Positions 11,801-25,462 are shown, numbered from the stretch's first letter. The stretch is 64,000 bases of DNA from Phoronis australis (GCA_002633005.1 NMRA01000754.1:1-64000); one strand, 5' to 3'. Numbers and translations are program-made. Notes: a model not told the origin generated them from the sequence alone.

Positions 11801-14800
11801 TTGCCCGGGTACGAAAACGTTTACAATTTGTAGTAATTTTGTGAGACAGCACCACTAAATATCCTATCACAAGAGACCCTGGTTTCCTTTTAAAAAATCC
11901 AAAATCCATCATTCGTTAATTAATGAAATACTGAAATGAAAACTGCCACATCTTGAATTTGATGTTTGTAATCTCTGTAGGACCATTGTGCTTAATATGT
12001 CTACGTAGGAATGTTTATTGTTTGCTAAATTCGTAAGATAGTGTTCAAAATCTGTCCCGTTCCATTTCGTTCGAACGTTTAAGTTCACTAAAAAATCTTT
12101 TGATTGGAGACTAAACCATTATTCGTCTTCCCGAGAGTTGGCATAGCCTACAATAAAACGAATGATTTCAAGATTGTTGTGTGTATACATCAATTTCAGT
12201 TTTATGTCTTTTACTGTTATTTAAGTCTACAATCGGAGAGCGGGTTAAGGGTGACAAAAGCAAGGGCATCGCATTCATATGTTTTCCTTGAAATTGTTTA
12301 CAATAAGCCAATGACGAACACATTACTATCGCAACTCAGTATTATGCACTGTGCCAAACAGATAAGTGTTCCTGATCTGAAACAATAACGACCTGATACT
12401 TTCTTCTCAAGCCCACAAATAAGTTCTCATCTGAGAAAGGAACAATAAAATGCCAAACTTTTAACTCTGAGTCAAAGTTAGAAGTTGTTTTTCGACAGAG
12501 GACGCCGGTTTACTACTCCACCGCAATAATTACGCTTTTTAGTTTTCATTACAGACAAACCGTAAAATTGAAGATAAAAACAACAGAACGTGGTCGGTGT
12601 TAACGCGACTGTGTGAATATGTCTGGCGCCTTGATGGGGAGCAAATCAATGATGAGGTTAATTTGGCTAAAAAAGTATTTTAAAGTGTGACAATAGCTTA
12701 TCATATTGTTTTCGTGTTGGCTGATAGTGAAATGCAGTTTTGTTCCAGTCAATGGGAAATGGTCAAGCTGGACGTCGTGGGGGTTTTGCTCAGTAACGTG
12801 TGAGGTTGGCGTAACTACACGAGAACGAAAGTGCGACAATCCCATGCCAGCTTTTGGAGGCCTCACCTGTCATGGAAAAAGTTTAGAAAATCGTACATGT
12901 AATACAAATAAAAATTGCCCGGGTACGAAAACGTTTACACTTTGTAGTAATTTTCTGAGACACCACCACTAAATATCCTATCACAATAGACTCTGATTTC
13001 CTTTTAAAAATCCAAAATCCATCATTCGTTTATTAATGAAATACTGAAATGAAAACTGCCACATCTTGAATTTGATGTTTGTAGTCTCTGTAGGACCATT
13101 GTGCTTAATACGTCTACGTAGGAATGTTTATTGTTTGCTAAATTCGTAAGATAGTGTTCAAAATCTGTCCCGTTCCATTTCGTTCGAACGTTTAAGTTCA
13201 CTAAACAATCTTTTGATTGGAGACTAAACCATTATTCGTCTTCCAGAGAGTTGGCATAGCCTACAGTAAAACGAATAATTTCAAGAGTGGTGTGTGTATA
13301 CATCAATTTCAGATTGATGTCTTTCACTGTTGTCTAAGTCTACAATCGGAGAGTTGGTTAAGTGTGACAAAAGCAAGGGCATCGCATTCATATGTTTTCC
13401 TTGAAATTGTTTACAATAAACCAATGACGAACACATTACCATCGCAACTCAGTATTATGCACCGTGCTAAACAGATAAGTGTTCCTGATCTGAAATAATA
13501 ACGGCTTGATACTATCTTCTCAAGCCCGAAAATAATCTCATCTGAGAAAGGAACAATAAAATGCCAAGTTTTAACTGTGAGTCAAAGTCAGACGTTGTTT
13601 TTCGAATCTGATTTCCTTTTAAAAATGCCCAAAGCCACCATTTGCTCATAAATGAAGTGGTGTAGTAAATACTGCCACATCTTGTCTTTGATGTTTGTGG
13701 TCTATCCTGGAATATTATGCTTAATATGTTGATGTATGAATGTTAACTGTTCGCTAAAAATCTTAATATAGAGTTGAAAATCTCACCGGATGCATTGCGT
13801 ATGAATGTTTAAATTAGGGAAATGAAATCTTGTGATCAGATATTAAACCATTATTTTTCTCTCCCATAGTAGACATGGCCACCAATAGACAATTTCAATA
13901 TTAGTGTATATGCTTAAACTTGACAAAAGCAAGGTTATCGCTCTCTTATTATAACATAAAAAATTCCTTACAACGAGCCTTTAACGTACTACGCATTACC
14001 TTAGCAACTGAACTTTATGTACCGTGCCAAACAGATAGGTGTTCCTGATCTGAAACAATAACGACCTGATACTTTCTTTGCAAACCCACAAATGAGTTGT
14101 CATCTGATAAAGGAACAATAAATTTTTTAAGTTTTAACTGTGAATAAAACTCAGTATTGTTTTTGAGAGAAGGCGCCGATTTACTATTCCACCGCATTAA
14201 TTTAGTTTTCATCAACACCAAACCGTTAAACTGAAGATAAAAATAACAGCACGCGGTGGTGTATAAATCATGGAAATTCCTTATCACGCTGTTTTTGCGT
14301 TGACTGACACTGAAATGCACTTTTGTTCCAGTCAATGGGAAATGGTCAAGCTGGACGCCGTGGTGGTCTTGCTCAGTCACGTGTGAGGTTGGCGTAACTA
14401 CACGAGAACGAAAGTGCGACAATCCCATGCCAGCTTTTGGAGGCCTCACTTGCCATGGAAAATATTCAGAAAATCGCACATGTAATACATATAAAAAGTG
14501 CCCGGGTAGGAAAACGTTTGCAATTTGGAGTGTTTTTCTGAGACACCGACACTAAACATTCTACCACTTTCGACTCTGGTTTCCTTTTAAAAATGCCAAT
14601 AGCCACGATTCGTTTATTAATGAAGTAGTGAAATTAATACTGCCACATCTTGAACTTGATTTTTGTAGTGTTTGTTTGAATATTATGCTTAATCTGTCTA
14701 TGTGTGAATGTTTACTGTTCGCTAAATATCTTAATATAGTTTTGAAAATCTGACCTGATGCATTGTGTCCGAACCTTCAAGTAGGCGAAATGAAATTTTG

Positions 14801-17800
14801 TGATCGGAGATGAAAATATTATTCGTCTGCCCGATAGTAGACATAGCGTACAATAAAACTTACAATTTCTAGTTTGGTGTTGATGTGCATCCATAAATGT
14901 GAAATTGATGTCTTTTATTGTTGTCTATGTCTACGATCGGAGAGTTGCTTAACCGAGTCAAAAGCAAGGACATCACACTCTTATCATTACTTTGAAATTG
15001 TTTACAATAAACCACTGACGTACATATTACCTTCGCAACTGAAAGTTAACCACCGTGCCCTAAAGATAAGTGTTCCTGGTCTGAATTAATAGCGAACTGT
15101 TACTTCTTCTCAAGCTCACAAATCCTTTTATCTGTTGAGTAAGGAACAATAAAATGCCACAAATTGTAATTGTGGGTAAAAGTCAAATGTTGTTTTTTGA
15201 CAGAGTGTGTCGGTTTCTTACTCCGCAGTGATAATTACGATTATTTAGTATTTATCAACGACAAACCGTTAAATTGAAAATAAAAACAACACCACGTGTT
15301 GGTTGTTAACGTGAATGGGTGACGAGGAATGATTGTTAGGGGAATATGTCTGGCGCCTTGATCGGGAGCAAAGCAGTGACGAGGTTTTGGTAAAAACGTT
15401 ACATAAAACGTAGTAATAATTTATCTCATTGTTTTCGTGTTTGCTGATACTGAAATGCACTTTTGTTCCAGTCAATGGGCAATGGTCAAGCTGGACACCT
15501 TGGGAGTCTTGCTCAGTTACGTGTGAGGTTGGCGTAACTACACGAGAACGAAAGTGCGACAATCCCATGCCAGCTTTTGGAGGCCTCACTTGTCAAGGAA
15601 AAAGTTTAGAAAATCGCACATGTAATACAAATAAAAATTGCCCGGGTACGAAAACGGTTGCAATTTGGAGTGTTTTTCTGAGACACTGACACTAAACATT
15701 CTACCACTTTCGACTCTGGTTTCCTTTTAAAAATGCCAATAGCCACGATTCGTTTATTAATGAAGTAGTGAAATAAATACTGCCAAATCTTGAACGTGAT
15801 TTTTGTAGTGTTTGTTTGAATATTATGCTTAATCTGTCTATGTGTGAATGTTTACTGTTCGCTAAATATCTTAATATAGTTTTGAAAATCTGACCTGATG
15901 CATTGTGTCCGAACCTTCAAGTAGGCGAAATGAAATTTTGTGATCGGAGATGAAAATATTATTCGTCTGCCCGATAGTAGACATAGCGTACAATAAAACT
16001 TACAATTTCTAGTTTGTGGTTGATGTGCATCCATAAATGTGAAATTGATGTCTTTTATTGTTGTCTATGTCTACGATCGGAGAGTTGCTTAACCGAGTCA
16101 AAAGCAAGGACATCACACTCTTATCATTACTTTGAAATTGTTTACAATAAACCACTGACGTACATATTACCTTCGCAACTGAAAGTTAACCACCGTGCCC
16201 TAAAGATAAGTGTTCCTGGTCTGAATTAATAGCGAACTGTTACTTCTTCTCAAGCTCACAAATCCTTTTATCTGTTGAGTAAGGAACAATAAAATGCCAC
16301 AAATTGTAATTGTGGGTAAAAGTCAAATGTTGTTTTTTGACAGAGTGTGTCGGTTTCTTACTCCGCAGTGATAATTACGATTATTTAGTATTTATCAACG
16401 ACAAACCGTTAAATTGAAAATAAAAACAACACCACGTGTTGGTTGTTAACGTGAATGGGTGACGAGGAATGATTGTTAGGGGAATATGTCTGGCGCCTTG
16501 ATCGGGAGCAAAGCAGTGACGAGGTTTTGGTAAAAACGTTACATAAAACGTAGTAATAATTTATCTCATTGTTTTCGTGTTTGCTGATACTGAAATGCAC
16601 TTTTGTTCCAGTCAATGGGCAATGGTCAAGCTGGACACCTTGGGAGTCTTGCTCAGTTACGTGTGAGGTTGGCGTAACTACACGAGAACGAGAGTGCGAC
16701 AATCCCATGCCAGCTTTTGGAGGCCTCACTTGTCATGGAAAAAATTTAGAAAATCGCACATGTAATACAAATAAAAAGTGTCCGGGTAGGAAATCTTTCA
16801 CAATTTGGAGTATTTTTCTGAGACACCATCACTAAATATTCCATCACTTTCGATTCTGGTTTCCTTTAAAAAATTCCAAAAGCCAAGATTCGTTCGTCAA
16901 TAAAGTATTGAAATAAATACTGCCACATCTTAAATTTTGATGTTTGTAGTGTTTGTTGGAATATTATGAATGTTTACTGTTCGATAAAAACCTTAACACA
17001 GTGTTGAAAACTTGACCCGATGCACTGCGTACGAACGTTTAAGTTGACGAAATGAGATCTTGTGATCGGAGATCCGACCACAACACGTCTGATCGACAGT
17101 AAACATGGCCTACAATAAAACAGATAATTTCAAAATTCATTCATATAAGTATAGATGAATGTCAAATTTATGCCTTTACTGTTGCCTATTTCTACGATCG
17201 GTGAGTTACTTAACCCAGACAAAAAGAAGGGCATCGTCCTCTTATCATTACCTTGAAATTGTTTACAATAAACCACTTTGTGCATATTGCCTTAGCAACT
17301 GAACCTTACGTGCCAAGCAGATTAGTGTACCTGATCTGAAACAATAATCACCAGGCACTTTCTACTCAAGCCCACGAATCATTTCTTATCTGAGAAAGGA
17401 AAAACAAGATGCAAAGATTTAACTGTGAGTAAACGTCAGAAGTTATTTTGTAGGAAGGCGCCGCTTTATTACCCATTAACTACCGCAACGATACCATTAT
17501 TTATATTTCATCAAGTACAAACCGATGAATTGAAGATAAAAACAACAGCACGCTATCGGTGTTAACGTGAGTGTGTGACTAGGAATGATTGTGATGCGAA
17601 TGTGTGGGGCACCTTGATGGGGAGCAAAGTCATGCTGAGGTTACACTGGCTAAAATCTTAACTTGATATACGTGGTAACTGTTTGTCAAATTGATTTTGC
17701 GTTGGGTGATACTGAAGCGCAGTCGATGGGAAATGGTCAAACTGGTCGTCCTGGGGGTCTTGTACAGTAACGTGTGAGGTTGGCGTAACTACACGAGAAC

Positions 17801-20800
17801 GAGAATGCAGCAATCCCACGCCAGCTTTTGGAGGCCTCACTTGTCATGGAAAAAGTTTAGAAAATCGTACATGTAATACACATAAAAACTGCTCGGGTAA
17901 GACAACTTTGGAGTTTGAAGTGTGTTTTTCTCAGACGCCATCAATAAATATCCTATCACAATCGACTCTGATTTCCTTTTGAAAATGCTAAGAAACATAT
18001 TTCATGAGTTAAAAAAGTGGTAAATTAAATACTACCACATCTTAAACTCAACGTGTGTTGTCTTCGTTGGAATATTATCCTCATAAGGTCATGGGGTGTG
18101 GGGACCGATGGGGTTTGAGAACAATCCGTTTTCCTCTGCAAATTGTCGAGTTTGCGAAATGACCAAAACTGCCACATATTTTACTTCTGGCAGAACAGTT
18201 GTCCTCGAAATGCGTTCGTATGCACTTATTACAAAACATCTTGTGCCTTTTGTGACAAACATTGTCCTCAGTTTTTAGGTGCTGTTGAGACAGTTCACTG
18301 GCACGACAGCTTTTAATCACATTCTCCAAAGTTTAGTGATGTACCTCCAAGTCTAGGAGCTTCAATTTGGTATGATTGTCGCGGACACCATTGACAATTC
18401 TGTCACAAATAAATGTGTCCTCTGTGTCACAGTTCTCACTTCCCTTTGCATGATGCTTAAGCTCTGCTACTCATCGTCCTTCTGATTCCGTTCTAAAAAA
18501 GCTTGTCAGTGAATATTGCGATATTTCTTGTGACCTTAATGTTCGTCAAAACCTGCCATTAACGTATCTAAATAATTTGTTCTCTGGCGACAAATCAATT
18601 ATGTTGCATAGTTTGATACCATCTGATCCAAGCAGTTGCAGACAAGGTAAATGTCAAATCTCTGCCGTCACATGCTCCAACTTTCTCCTGTTTTGTCAGA
18701 TTCGAGTTGTAGGCCTACAAAAGGTTTTACCGGGCTCAAGGCTAGCTTAAGAGCAGCCATTGTATTTAGCAATCGACAACCAAAGAAATCGCCTACTCCT
18801 GACACCGTGTACATGTAATGTCTTGTGGAGAGAGGAACGAGAAAGACGTCTTTACTCAAACACTACTTTTTTGCTAACTGGCTAACTACTCTACCACAAC
18901 ATGTTTTTGCAGTACACAAACCACATGCATATGAGTCACATTTCATAGAACTGTTTATTGGCAAAAGTTAAAAAATTCTCCAACAAATTGTGCCGTGTAA
19001 GGTCCACGTGTAAATGTAGTTCCAGCAAAAACCACATTACAGAAATAAGTGTCTGTCTTTGTGGAACTATGCAGCTCATTCATGTTTCGTTTATTCATGT
19101 ATTATCATTATTTCTGCCTTAGCTCTAGTTGTAAAGACTCATCTTCTGTGTTGTCAAATGGTACTCGCTGTGCACTTAAAAACTAATTAAAGTTGCTGCA
19201 ACTTATGCTTCAATGTTAAATCACCGACTTTCTTCCCGGAAGTATTTGTTCGTCCAAACATAGGCCATGCGCGTTTATCATTACCCAGAAATTATTGACA
19301 ATGAACCATTGACGTGCACAGTGCCTTAGCGACTGAACGTCACGTGCCGTGCTCAGTCGATGAGTGTGAGCAATCTGAAACAACAACAACCTGGCACTTT
19401 TTTTTCGAGCCTACAAATCATTTCTCAACTGAGGAAAGAACAACACGATGCCGATGATTACAGCTGTGAATCAAAAGTTGTTTTTTACAGAAGGCACTGG
19501 TTTGTTGACCGACCCTTAACTTCTGTAACAATTACGATTATTTAGTTTACATCAACGACTAACCGTTTAATTGAAGATAAAAGGAATAGTACTTGGTCGA
19601 TGCTAAAGTAAGTGTGTGACAGGAAATGAGTGTGATGCGAATGGGTCGAGGGACAGCACGGCATTGATGAGGATTCTCTGGTTCAAAACACATCTTAAAA
19701 AGAATACAGTAAGGGCTTATCGTCATGTTTTCTTGTTGGCTGAAATACAATTCCCTACCACTTTTGTTTCAGTTAATGGAAAGTGGTCAAGCTGGACGAC
19801 CTGGCAGTCTTGCTCAGTTACGTGTGACGTTGGTGTAACTACACGAGAACGAGAGTGCAGCAATCCCGTGCCAGCTTTTGGAGGACACACATGTCTTGGA
19901 AATGAATCAGAAAATCGGGCATGTAGTACACGTATGAACTGCCCGGGTAGGAAAACGTTTGCAGTCTGGAGTATTTTTTCTGGGAAGCCTAAAATATTCT
20001 ATCACAGTCCACTCTGATTTGAAAAAAGGCCAAAAGCCACACTTTGTAAGTTACAGGGGTAGCGAAATGAATATTCCCACATCTGAGCTTAATGTCTTTG
20101 TTGGGACGCAATGCTTAAAGTCCTTATCCCAAAGGGCATTCTAGTTCAAAAACTTAAAAATATATGTAAAATTACGTAATTTGTAACATAGCATAATGTT
20201 CACATCCTTTCTGTTATCAAACTAAAAGCTTTTTAGCACAATTTTGTACCTCGGCCGAGATCGGAAAATCATCGGCTATTCCCGTCTATTTCCGTGACCT
20301 GAGTTCCTGTTCAGTTCAGGAACGATTCCTGAATGCCAGCCATGTTGTCTTTGAAAACGTATTGACATCACCGTGAGCGTAAATGCGTTGCTACTTTGTT
20401 TGGTTGTTTTTGATTCCCATTTTGGTTCTTTTTATGTAAACTTGATTATTTATTGTCCACGTTTTACCTATTTTTGCACATGACGAATGGTATTAAATGC
20501 ATCACTAGTTTGAAGTAGACCTACCGTCGTAAAGTCCGTAGGGCGCAGCCAACGCTTGGTTACTGAGGTCAGCCCCGACTCATCGCGGGGGTACGTCAAG
20601 TTAGCAACAGTAACCGTTTAGGTAATAAATAACAGGAAAAAGTTTCTCGATCAACAAATGTCGTATCTTTATCACCATATCGTGAAATTGATGCAAAGCA
20701 CCAGCCTGAAGTGAGCAATTGCCGTGTCAAGGTGACTACCCGGATGTGTGAGCGCAGTACGTAATATTGGCAGCAAATCGGCACTGGCTTTACTGGCCGT

Positions 20801-22899
20801 TAAAAATGTAAAATAGAAAAAACATCCACATACGGCGATGTTTCAACAAACAAAAAAAAAGTTTTATCTCAAAACAATGAGCTCCACATCTCGTGCTTGA
20901 TTTTGCTGCCAGGACACAGTAACCGGTGAAGTAATTCCCACGGCCTGCAGTCGCCGTGACTCTTCGACGGGAACTGATAATCACTTGCTCAAATGGTTTT
21001 GATTTTCAATTATCAGGGAAAATATATTTTCAAACCTCACAAAAACAAATTTACAATATATACCTCTGTTGTCTAAATATGAAAATTCCACCGTGCAAAC
21101 CGGAGCGGGGGAGTGTAGTGAAGTTTAGTCAATGAGCTGAATGTCGGCGATGGGAATATAATGCAGTGTTAGGAGCATGACGCAGTATTTTTTATTCTCG
21201 TAGTCAAAGGAATTTCACCCATTCAGGGCCGGGTATCTAATTAATGTTTTCATCTTGACCTGCGGAGTACAGATATCTGCCGGCGCACAGCAGGCAAGGC
21301 GGTCCGTCTCCGCCGGCTAGCAGCGTATACGAATGCTTCTGGCTAAGTGGGAATTATTCTTTTTACTTTAAACTTATTAATACTGATATTATACCACTTT
21401 GGCACAATGGCAAGTTTTCTACCTGAAGTTACATGTATTTCGCCACCAAATGGCATTCGTCAACCGCCCGGCCATAGAGAATTAAGTCTTAATTTATTTT
21501 CCATATTTTTGCAAGTTTTACTGTCAGGATATTCTAAGTGTATAGCAATTTTATTTAATAATTTGATGTTGCATATTCGTTGTTCTGTTTATACTGTTTG
21601 TTTACCAGGGTTAATTAAACCAAGTAAAACACGCTTAGCCTAGCCTCATGCGCCTTAGTCGGCCCCGGTTGTTATTCAATCATTGGCACAGGACTGTTAC
21701 TAGTCCGTAATTTTACACAAGTGTCGAAAACTATCTTTTAATGAATACGGCATTCATGAGTTGAACCATGTATTCCGATAAAGCAGCCGGGGAGGGCATA
21801 CCTTCGTCTTTTGTCAGTGCGAGTGGTCTCGACTCTGCACCGGATCATCGGCTGTAGGTCCGAGCCCGGCAAAATAATTTTTGTCAAAATTTATTTTGCC
21901 ATGAAGTTGAGGTCAGCTGTCGATTATTTTATCCCCGTTTGCAGGCTGGTAACTGACACTGCTCCAGTCGCACAGACAGCCTGGGTTCAGTCCTGAATGA
22001 ACTGTACTTCCGGTATCGCGGTTAGTTCAAAATTGCGGTGTGATCTTCGTGTCGGAATCGTGAGTGACGCGTTTATTTAAACTTTCTTCTACTACGGATT
22101 GTGTGTTGGTTATAGGATACGTACTACATGGTTCCTTATAATGTCTTTTAGCCATTTAATAAGGGTTAAAACGTGTGCTTCTAGGACTTTAAGGTGTCTG
22201 GGTATGAATGTTAGCCGTTTGCTGAGAAATCTCAATTCTTGTTCCAGTTAACGGTAGGTGGTCATCTTGGGCATTTTCGACCCCATGTGATGTCAGTTGT
22301 GGCAACGGAACCCGGGTGAGAAAAAGAGCTTGTGACGACCCTGCACCAATGTATGACGGTTTCAACTGTTCGGGTAATTCCTCTCAGGTAGTGAGGTGCT
22401 CGAATAGAATAGGCTGTCCCGGTAAGAGATTGATCGTCGCAAAAATTAATTGTTTGTGTTATATAGACTGTCATTATACTTATGGTTCAAGTGAAATCGG
22501 CGAAATATTTTGATGCACGGCAGCTGGAAGTTTGGCCAACATAGTAGGCTAGTCACGTTTTGAGTCTTTTCGTGTGGTCTCTGAATTGCCACTTTAAGGA
22601 AGAGCTACATTGTGTAGTTCAAGTAAACATCTTAGTCTATAGCCTAGACATCGCTGCAAATAGCATATTTCAGTCTTTTCAGGTGTTTTCAGATGACAAG
22701 ATACCAGAAAGTTTTGGTCAACTTGTCACTGTCTAAGAAATGTGATCTACCAACATATAGTTCAATTAGCGTAAACAATTGAAAGTTGAGTCGATTGACA
22801 CCTTAATCACTGCATTATGACACACCCTCGGCGAACATCGTGATTACAATATTGTGCTTAACTTGTCTGGGGTATGATGTTTACTGTTTGTTAACTAAG

Positions 22900-22951
<52 letters not shown>

Positions 22952-25414
22952 TCAGTCAACGGTAAGTGGTCATCCTGGATATTTTCCACGCCATGTGACG
23001 TCACTTGTGGCAACGGAACCCGTGTAAAAGAAAGAGCTTGTAATGACCCGGCGCCAATGTTTGGCGGTTTCAACTGTTCCGGTGATTCCGCTGTGGTAGT
23101 AAGGTGCTCTAACGTATTCGACTGTAGCGGTAAGAGTTCATTATTTTGACTAGATTGATCATTAAGTCGTCTCACAGACTTGATGTCGTGGATATATGCC
23201 ACTGCAGGCAATAGTCGTTTTTTTTTTCTAGGTTACGCTCTATATGGCAGCAGTTTCAATAAAATATGATCAAAACCACGTCGTTGAGAGATTATTGTTG
23301 TCAGTATATTTTCAAAGGACTTTTGCTATATTGGAATTGCGCTTGAAGACATCGCAACGGTTGATGTGGCAAAACTACGTTTCTTGGAATTATTTTTCCA
23401 GTAACTAGGAATGAATCAAGCTTGTCGTCGTAAGGACGTGTTATGGCGTTGGCGTGTCTGTACCATGGAAGAAGTTCATCAATCTTGTGCCAGTTTTTAT
23501 AGGCCTCGCGTTCGTCGGAAAAGCTTCGGAAATCACACGTGTACCGAAAGCGAATAACACGTTTGCCTATACAGTTGATATGTTGTGTCACGGTTCTTTT
23601 AAAACTCTTACTGGCACTGCTGATTTGCTTTCGTATAGAAAGATAAAGTGGGGCTATTTGAGTGTTTTCAACCCTGAACTTTGACTGACCTTTACATCCA
23701 GTTCCTACAGCTCGGAAGCCTTGCCACAGTGGTAAGCAACGTGTCGGTTGGAGTCCCCTGGCATATCTAGATTTTGTAGTAACACCATAAGGATTGTACA
23801 AAGTTGTAGGCGACTTCCTTATGTCAACCAACTGCTCACCTTTCAGTTGACGGTCACTGGTCATCATGGTCATATTCAACCCCTTGTGACGTCACTTGTG
23901 GCAACGGATCTCGCATCAAAGAACGAGCTTGTGACGACCCGGCGCCGATGTTCAGCGGTTCCAACTGTTCTGGTGATTCCTCTGAAGTAGTGAGCTGCAC
24001 CAATGGAATAGACTGTCCGGGTAGGATGACGTAACCCATCACTCTAAAGTACTGACGTTTTTCAAAATCATGACCCTCGTGAAAATACTGTTCCTTGTCA
24101 TTTCAGTTGTTATTCAAATTGATATTTCTTTTCTTTCCATAAATTCCGTTAGTACTGTATCTCAAACCACGGCCACTTTTCAATACTAATTGTCTTCAGG
24201 CGTTTTGCTACCAAAACGAACAATCTTGTGCAACGATAAGTACATTGTAACAACTGTTTATGTTGCTATCCACAATATTTTCATTCATAAAGTTAAGGCA
24301 AACCCATTTGCTTCCTAGTGTTGTTCCAAGTGCTCCCCACTAAAGCATTGACCAGTTGGTAGCTGATTCACTTACAAGTCGTTAACAGTGAGCATACAAT
24401 CACGAAATCGTGTTTAGTGTTACACTAACCCTGTTTTTTGGAGTTGACCTAATTTTCTGAACCCAGGTCATACGTCCACAGGTGGCCAGCTCCTTTGTAC
24501 ACTCTCGCAAAGCTGTATTTCTTCCACTAAGTGCAAAATTAAGCTTTGAGTATAAGAGGATTTGTAATTTCCAGTTCAAACTGGACGAAATACGATGCCA
24601 ATCTAGTGATGGAATGTAATTTCAAGCAGACACCTGTTTGAAAGCTTTTTTGTCCTTGGTACTTTCTTCGGTCATCACGTCAAGGGGTACACCCAAATCT
24701 TGATTATGCTGTAACCAGTGAAAAGTCAGACACGGAGATACTCTAGTGCTTAGAGATAATAACACCTGCAAATGTGTCTCCTTAATTCGTTATAAAAATT
24801 CGTTAAATTTGGTAAGTGCATTCCGTTAAATGTGACAACGGGTGTCTGCTTTTTTCGGACGATCGCGACTATGGACGTGCTTCTCAGTCAATATTTTATG
24901 TTAACGCTTGCCTCTTCATCTTCGAATTTTATTGACCGAGTTTCATACGGCTTAGTATTGAGTTTCTAATCAAGAAGCAACGGAGGTTTCCGATTGTTGG
25001 ACAGTTTCGATAAAAACTGTCCCATCTAGTTGCCATTTGCATGATGCCGATGAACACCCATTGCATTGGTTTGACTTTGTTGTATTAGCAGTTTAAGAAG
25101 ATATGTCTGATACCATGAAACGCCTTCTGAAACCGCAACCGATAATTTGAGCGGAAATGGATAATGTTAAAAATACCATGACTGCTCTGATAAGTCACTG
25201 TATTACAGTTTGATTTGGGCATCCAAGATGGCGTTTGTATACGACATTCAGTCATTCATGTACTCACGTTTTTTCTTAGATCCTTTTACACGCTGACAAA
25301 GTATCATTTTTATCGAAACAGGTGCCACTATCGATATGCCACTTTCAACAACTCCCTTGCCTGTTCGCTTATCAGGAAGTAAGTATTCTATTTCGGTTGT
25401 TCAATCTGAACACG

Positions 25415-25462
<48 letters not shown>

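Larger units (their letters stand above)
14521..16800 (+). repeat. Near-perfect 1,140-bp tandem duplication
   Basis: 14521-15660 and 15661-16800 align at an exact 1,140-bp offset with only a handful of differences across about 950 bp of intron. Each copy carries one TSP1 exon (15472-15645 and 16612-16785). It is the youngest visible duplication in the array. The mismatches concentrate in the 3' half of the exon, where the two copies have different ancestry. Confidence 0.9.

Noticed and set aside
12104-16229. Repeated plus-strand frames in the introns (starting METKPLF or containing KARASHSY)
   Set aside because: They lie between a donor and the next acceptor, are broken by stops in several units and have no splice flanks. 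They recur because whole units were duplicated.
14521-16800. CRISPR-like or bacterial repeat array
   Set aside because: The repeat units are kilobase-sized gene segments with eukaryotic splice sites; there are no short regularly spaced direct repeats.
6547-17840. Repeated minus-strand open frames beginning MRPPKAG across each TSP1 exon
   Set aside because: They are antisense shadows of the TSP1 exons. Their similarity only reflects the duplicated plus-strand exon, and they extend into non-conserved intron.
22891-23211. 106-codon minus-strand frame with a YI dipeptide run
   Set aside because: The run is only the translated (TA)n microsatellite, and the rest is antisense to TSP1 exon 14.
23301-23879. 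192-codon minus-strand open frame
   Set aside because: It overlaps TSP1 exon 15 and the decayed exon in antisense and has no recognisable domain.
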